Part shown: positions 59,025 to 64,000 of the stretch, piece after piece
How positions within the stretch are numbered: position 1 is the stretch's first letter
How the letters are laid out: every line of letters begins with the position of its first letter
Assembly: GCF_037975245.1 (NCBI RefSeq)
Contig: NC_092577.1
Coordinates: 18,168,398-18,232,397 of the forward strand
Length of the DNA: 64,000 nucleotides
Direction: 5' to 3'
Origin: Apostichopus japonicus
Taxonomy: Eukaryota > Echinodermata > Holothuroidea > Aspidochirotida > Stichopodidae
Translations under genes and position numbers: made by a program
Notes under the pieces: model-generated
Database searches by the model: none
What the model saw: only the letters and a program-made list of their open reading frames with translations
What the model was told of the DNA's origin: nothing

Positions 59025-59151
59025 AATGAACTTGGTTTGTGTTTTTACGTTGGCCTTTCTTTAGTTTTGCACTTTGTGTTAGTGTAGTTTGTGTGTTTTG
59101 GGTTTGCTTGGTTTTGGTTTTTGAAAATCGTATTGTTGAGTTTTTCGGGGT

Positions 59152-60246
59152 ATGAATTGTTTTGATGTTCGTTTTACCTCGGAGGCTGCCCGCGTCCGAG
59201 GCGTCCATGTGTTGGAGGGAGTCGAGGGACTGAAGGTCACACCGTATGACAGTTCGGTGTGGGTGACAGTCCTCCATCTCCCTCTGGACATGTCTGAACA
59301 GATTGTCGTGCGGACACTGGGGCGTTTTGGGAAAGTAACCGGCTACGAGGAGCCGGAATTCCTTGAATGTAAGGGTGTAAAGACCGGGACCAGACGAGTT
59401 AGATTACAACTCAAGTCCGATATCCCCTCTACCTTGTGGGAGAATGGGCACAGAGCCCACGTTGCATACCCGGGCCAGCCTCGCACTTGTTGGAGGTGTG
59501 GGCTGGAAGGGCATGAGGCCAGGTTGTGCCCGAACAAGCGGTGTAGCCGCTGTTTACAGGTTGGGCATACCCTGGCCGAGTGTAAAGGGGATATCGTATG
59601 TAACTCGTGTGGGAAAACGGGCCATCTCGCTCGTTTATGCCCAGACCGCTCATACGCCGCGAGAGTGGCTACGGGCGTGGTTGAAGCGGTCCCCGTCCAG
59701 GCCTTTCAAACCGTATCACCTGATGCTCCTCTCATCGCCCCAGTGGAGGTTTTCAACTCCCCTTCGTGTTCCACCTCGTCCCTGGAGGAAGTTGCTGCTC
59801 CGGCCGAGACTGCCAGCCTGCCCACTAAGGCGGAGCAGGACAAAACGGCGGAGTGGCATGCGGAGCAGGATGCCGCTTGTACTGGTTCACCGGTAGCTAC
59901 GCCCGCTATCGGTGACACTAGTCGGCCCTCGAGTCAACCGGCCCAAGAGACATTAAGTGGCCCAGATTCGGACTCGCCAATGGAGGACTGTGCTTCCGCC
60001 TTAGTAGTTGTGGCTAAGGAGTCCTCCGATTGGTTTGATGAGACAAAACACGCCACTGATCTCACTGACTCGAGCGGCCCTTCCACCCTGCCCGCAGTCG
60101 CTTCCACTATACCGGACACGATGGTCGCTAGTGGACCTCCTGTTCCTTGTGACGAGGAGCTAAGAGGTCTGCTAGGTCGTAGGAAAAGGGGAAACACCGC
60201 TAAGGGCCTGAAAAGAGCCGTATTGGTAAAACATCGCAGGTTATGA
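59152..60246 (+). pseudogene. LINE-B ORF1, N-terminally deleted
   Basis: From ATG 59152 the frame runs 364 codons: RFTSEAARVRGVHVLEGVEG, three zinc knuckles (CWRCGLEGHEARLC, CSRCLQVGHTLAEC, CNSCGKTGHLARLC at about residues 108-165), an acidic tail and the basic end KRGNTAKGLKRAV. The true N-terminus (about the first 70 residues, seen at 48435) has been removed by a deletion that also shifts frame, so translation could only restart at this internal Met. The stop TGA (60244-60246) overlaps the ORF2 start ATG (60243-60245). Confidence 0.85.
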
Positions 60247-63200
60247 CACCAGACACCTTATCCCTAGTCACCCTTAATGTGAATGGGATGAGGGGTACCC
60301 CAAAAAGGCGACGGATTTTACAGTTCTGCAAGTTGCTCCAAGTAGATGTGGTCCTTTTGCAAGAGACCCACATATCTTGTGAGAGTGATGTTCATCTTTG
60401 GTCCTTGGAGTGGGGAGGAGGCCTTTATGCCTCCTTTGGATCAGGGGCATTTTGCGGGACTGTCATTTTGGTGTCCCCAAAACTGTGTCATTGTGTGGGA
60501 ACAGTGGAGAAAGACCATGAAGGTCGGGTGGTGTGCATACACTTAAGGCTCACGCGGGGTGAGTTGGTGGTTTGCAATGTGTATGCCCCCAACCGGCCAG
60601 CATGTAGGAAAAATTTCTTCACGGTGTTGCCATCCTTTGTACCGGGTAAGGCAAATTGTATCCTTGGGGGGGGGGGGACTTTAACTGTGTCCCTCACTGT
60701 GCGTTAGATAGACGTTGGAGGAAAGAGTCCCCCAATTGTACCACCGGCATGATTGAGCTAGGCTTGTTTGTCAAGCACCGAGATCTTGTGGATGTTTGGA
60801 GGTCCCAAAATTCCCAGGTGGTTACTTGTACGTGGCATAAACCAGATGGAACAGTTTCATCCAGACTCGACAGGTTTTATGCCCCGCGCAAGTTTCCTCA
60901 ATCTCGGTGCTCGATTATTTCATGTCCTTTATCTGATCATGACGCTGTTGTTTTGCGCTTGCAGCTGCCGGAGTCCTTTCATGTGGAGAAGGGACTTTGG
61001 CGGCTGAACACGGAAATTGTTAAAGAGCAAAACTTCAAGGAGCAATCTGTCGAGAAGTACAGAGGATGGCAGTCCCTCAAGCCTGCTTTTCCCAATGCGT
61101 TAGTCTGGTGGGACGAGGTCAAGTCCCTCATCAAGCAGTTCGCAATCAGGTATTGTGTTGAGAGAGCTCACCAACGGAGATTCAAGTTCCATTCCTTGTG
61201 CAATAGAGCAAGGGACGGTTCATCGTCTGATCTGCATGCGCTTGGAGTGTTTCTCGATGAGAAACTGCACGGAGCCCGAGTGCGTGCCAGAATCCAGTTT
61301 GTTGAGGCGGACGAGAAGCCCACTATTCGTTTTTACCGGGACGACACCAAGTCTGTGGTTGACCGCAGAATAAGGGCAGTGTGTCATCCTGGTGGGGTCG
61401 TCGTGGAGAGCCCGCAGGCAGTCCTAGGGGTATTTGGGTCGTTCTTTTCGAACCTGTACTCCAGGGCTGCTGTTAGCGAGGATCTCCAGGAGGACTTGTT
61501 GTCTGGTATAGACAAGGCCCCCCCCCCCCTTGAGAGTAAAAATGATAGCTTGGGCTCGAATCTCTCCATTGGTGAGCTCTGGACAGCGGTAGCAGCGATG
61601 AAGAAGGGAAAGTCCCCCGGTCTATAGGACCTTCTGGGAGGTCCTCGGTTGGGACTTGAGAGATGTGTTCGCTACCGCTTTTCAGTTGAATTACATGAGC
61701 CAAACACAGCGGGTTGGAAATATTGTTCTCCTCCCAAAGTCAGGAGACCCTTTGGACCCTAGAAATAGGCGTCCAATAACGCTGTTAAATGTGGACTACA
61801 AAATCCTGGCCAAAGCATTAGGAAATCGCTTATCGGACGTGATGCCGGATATTGTAGGTCCTCTCCAGACTTGTGCTGTGCGAGGCAAGTGTATTCAACA
61901 TAACCTCTGGTTGATGACAGACTTGATCGAGTTTCTTAAAGTTCGTGATTTGCCATGTGCACTGGTCTCACTGGACCAGGAAAAGGCCTTTAACATGGTA
62001 GATCACGACTTCCTGTTCAGAACCTTAGAGTCCTTCGGATTGAACTCCGTATATATTCGTTGGGTCTCGTTACTATACAAGGACGTCACGAGCATTGTCA
62101 CTGTTAACGGATTAACTTCTGGTCCCTTCCCGGTTCGAAGAGGAGTCCGTCAGGGTTGTCCCCTCTCCCCGTTGTTGTATGTTCTCTTCAGCGAAACGCT
62201 CAGTACCTCGCTGGACAGATGCTTTGGATTTCGACCCTTCAACGTACCGGGTGGGGCTAGAGTTAAATGCGTGCAGTATGCCGATGACGTCACTTGTATT
62301 GTGTCGGACCTCGCCTCCTTCAAGCCTTTATCGAAGGTTTTGACCACCTTCCAAGAGGCTACTGGTGCCAGACTGAACAAGTCCAAGACCAAAGGGCTGC
62401 GATTGGGAGGTTGGCGCGGCTAATCCCTCCCGTTCGATGCTACTTGGTCAGATGTCATGATCAAGGTAAATGGCATCTGGCTAGGTTATGGTGCCCCGGA
62501 GGCCACCACTTGGGCCGAGAAGGCTGATCAGGTGGAGGCAAGGCTCGACACATTCAGTCACAGGTGGCTCTCCCTCCCTGGGAAGGTTACAGTTGTAAAT
62601 AGGTTTATTGTTCCTCTCCTTTGGTATCCTGGTACGGTGATCGCCGCACCGGATCATGCCTTGGTGCGACTGGAGAGGATCATTTTTGATTTCATTTGGG
62701 GAAAGCGCAAACCAAACCTTGTCAAAAGGACCGTTCTGTATAAGACCCCCTTGAGCGGTGGGCTTGGTTTGGTCCACCTACCATCTAAACTGCGCTTTCT
62801 CCTCTTGAAAGGTGTTTTTGTTGCTTTTGAAAATCCTTCGTTTCCCTTTGCTTTTTTTGTTAGGTACTGGGGTGGGTTTCTTTTTCGACACCACTGGCCC
62901 GGATCCTTTTCCAATAACCGGCCAAAGGCGACACGCCCTTCTGGGGTCTATACTCAGATTGGTGACTCTCTTCGTAGAATCAAAGAAGAGGGTGGGCCAC
63001 ATGTTCTGCTGAACGTGGCCCCCTCTGTGTTATATCCACCATTGTTTCGTTCAATGCTCGCGCCTGTGTGCCCGTCGGCTTGCCGGACCGCCATCTCTCC
63101 AGATGTGTGGCGGTCTGTGTTTTGCAAGTCACTAGATAGCCGTCTCAGGGACTTGGCGTGGAGGATTGCACATGGGGTCCTCATCACTAACCATTTTCGC

Positions 63201-63653
63201 CTAGTCAGGTGGCGATTAGGTGATGGGATTTGTCCCCGTGTGGGCTGTAAAGCCATCGAGACTATGCAGCACATTTTGCTGGAGTGTCCCTTTGTCCGGT
63301 TGGTGTGGGATTGGTTTCACGCCTTCGTTATTGGTGTTATTGGTTGCACACAGTGGGCCATTAGTAGTGATTTTGTTTTGTACGGTTTGTTGCCCCCTGT
63401 GTGCCCAACCTGGGTTAGGGATCTGTTGTTGTTGTTTGCCGCTGTCATCAGAAGACACATCTGGAACAGCAGATGCCGCCTAGTTTTCGACGGGGACGTC
63501 TGGAGGGCAGAGGATGTTGTCCCCCTCGTGCAGAGTGACATCAGGTTGCGCATGGAGGCGGACCATGTACGGCTTCCCGACACTGCCTTTCGTAGACAGC
63601 CCGTCGTCTACTATCGGGACGGCGTTCCCCGGATGAAATTTGGAGTGAGTTAG
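60243..63653 (+). pseudogene. LINE-B ORF2: APE endonuclease, reverse transcriptase, zf-RVT
   Basis: The endonuclease begins MTPDTLSLVTLNVNGMRGTP, then LLQETHI, CNVYAPNRPACRKNF. A G run near 60666-60678 shifts frame before DFNCVPHCALDRR, RLDRFYAP and CPLSDHDAVV. The linker and RT follow: KSPG, a deletion removing about eight codons (61620), YRTFWEVLG, LNVDYKILAKALGNRL, LVSLDQEKAFNMVDHDF (catalytic Asp), RRGVRQGCPLSPLLYVLFSE, QYADDVTCIV (YADD). A TAA near 62421 interrupts RLGGWRG / SLPFDATWSD, and the frame resumes as MIKVNGIWLGYG. The C-terminal domain has LRDLAWRIAHGVLITN and CPRVGCKAIETMQHILLECP (zf-RVT). It nicks and reverse-transcribes at the target in intact relatives. The order and sequence are L1/Tx1-like. 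Confidence 0.9.
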
Positions 63654-63937
63654 TTGGTAGGTGTGGGGGCTGTGTGGTCGTTACATATTATAGGTTCGTT
63701 TAATTTTTCTCTTTGTGGTTTGGGGTTGGCTTTTTGGGGCCTGTTTGTAGTGTTTTATTTGTTTTGCTTCTGTTGGCCTTTGGGTCCGTGCCCTTTTCGC
63801 GTCACGTTAAACGCTGCGTTAGTGAGAGATTGATGGGTTTCAGTTGTTGCTTTACAGACTGGGTTTGTTTTTGGTTTTGTTGACCTTTGGTCCGTGTCCG
63901 TTTCTTAGCACGTAAAAAGCACACAATGAACTTGGTT

Positions 63938-64000
63938 CCTTGCTGTGGAAATTTTCTCTTCAGGTAAGTGTGGTACTTGTCTTTCTCTTTTTTTTTTAAT
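63938..64000. other. Right flank of LINE-B
   Basis: CCTTGCTGTGG... continues the host sequence after the right target copy. Nothing else visible before the window ends. Confidence 0.5.

Larger units (their letters stand above)
59038..63924 (+). mobile_element. Near-complete LINE-B non-LTR retrotransposon (4.9 kb)
   Basis: Flanked by the 13-bp duplication AATGAACTTGGTT (59025-59037 and 63925-63937). Carries a short 5'UTR, ORF1, ORF2 and a 3'UTR ending TTAGCACGTAAAAAGCAC without poly(A). Compared with the gag-only copy, the 5' region has two deletions, one removing about 60 bp up to GAAAATCG and one removing about 130 bp of the ORF1 N-terminus at TTTTTCGGGG. ORF2 has a poly-G frameshift, a roughly 25-bp deletion and one TAA. 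The clean target duplication and the few lesions suggest a fairly young insertion. Confidence 0.93.

Noticed and set aside
1-64000. CRISPR arrays, bacterial operons, rRNA
   Set aside because: No regularly spaced short repeats with unique spacers, no Shine-Dalgarno-led gene runs, and introns are present. The sequence is eukaryotic.

Overview
The window is eukaryotic, animal-type DNA: spliced genes with canonical introns, non-LTR, DIRS, hAT and piggyBac relics, tandem satellites, and a recurrent TAGGCCTA-like motif often seen in marine deuterostomes. An echinoderm-like invertebrate is my best guess, at low confidence. I recognise no ordinary host gene. Almost everything identifiable is mobile DNA, much of it nested.

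Main result: bases 14607-38202 (23,596 bp) form one giant DNA transposon. It has 195-bp terminal inverted repeats (14607-14801 and 38008-38202) and a 7-bp target duplication GCCCGGC (14600-14606 and 38203-38209). It sits inside ORF1 of a minus-strand LINE (family A). Removing the element and one target copy rejoins the two LINE halves in the same reading frame, aligned without gaps to a related ORF1 elsewhere in the window. The element carries (1) a roughly 16-exon KDZ (Kyakuja-Dileera-Zisupton) transposase gene at 17861-27152, with one in-frame TGA and two probable +1 indels in A runs; (2) a second spliced gene at about 31974-34870 coding for a homeodomain-like protein; (3) an array of 170/171-bp repeats; (4) a small hairpin-ended MITE with an 11-bp target duplication.

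Layout. 1-1330 minus: DIRS-like gag end and reverse transcriptase. 1680-2009: hAT C-terminus. 3642-4230 minus: internally deleted LINE-B copy. 4776-4945: LINE RT fragment. 6900-8400: hAT transposase pseudogene. 9124-9396: LINE-B 3' end. 9495-9900: hAT C-terminus of another type. 10463-14606 minus: LINE-A body. 14607-38202: giant KDZ element. 38203-38840 minus: LINE-A 5' part. 38930-42710 minus: broken piggyBac copy with a hAT fragment and a LINE-B copy in its middle. 44688-44967: LINE-A 3' fragment. 46786-48630 minus: gag-only LINE-B derivative. 49225-49463 minus: LINE-B 3'UTR copy. 50413-51796: unnamed DDE transposase pseudogene. 51983-53478: CR1/jockey-like RT. 59038-63924: near-complete LINE-B with a 13-bp target duplication.

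The LINE families A and B (APE endonuclease, RT, zf-RVT; L1/Tx1-like) share the terminal motif CACGTAAAAAGCA and have no poly(A). LINE-B has produced ORF1-only derivatives. One is bounded by its own target duplication, and two others share the same internal deletion junction, which suggests gag-only copies that were mobilised by ORF2 supplied from elsewhere.
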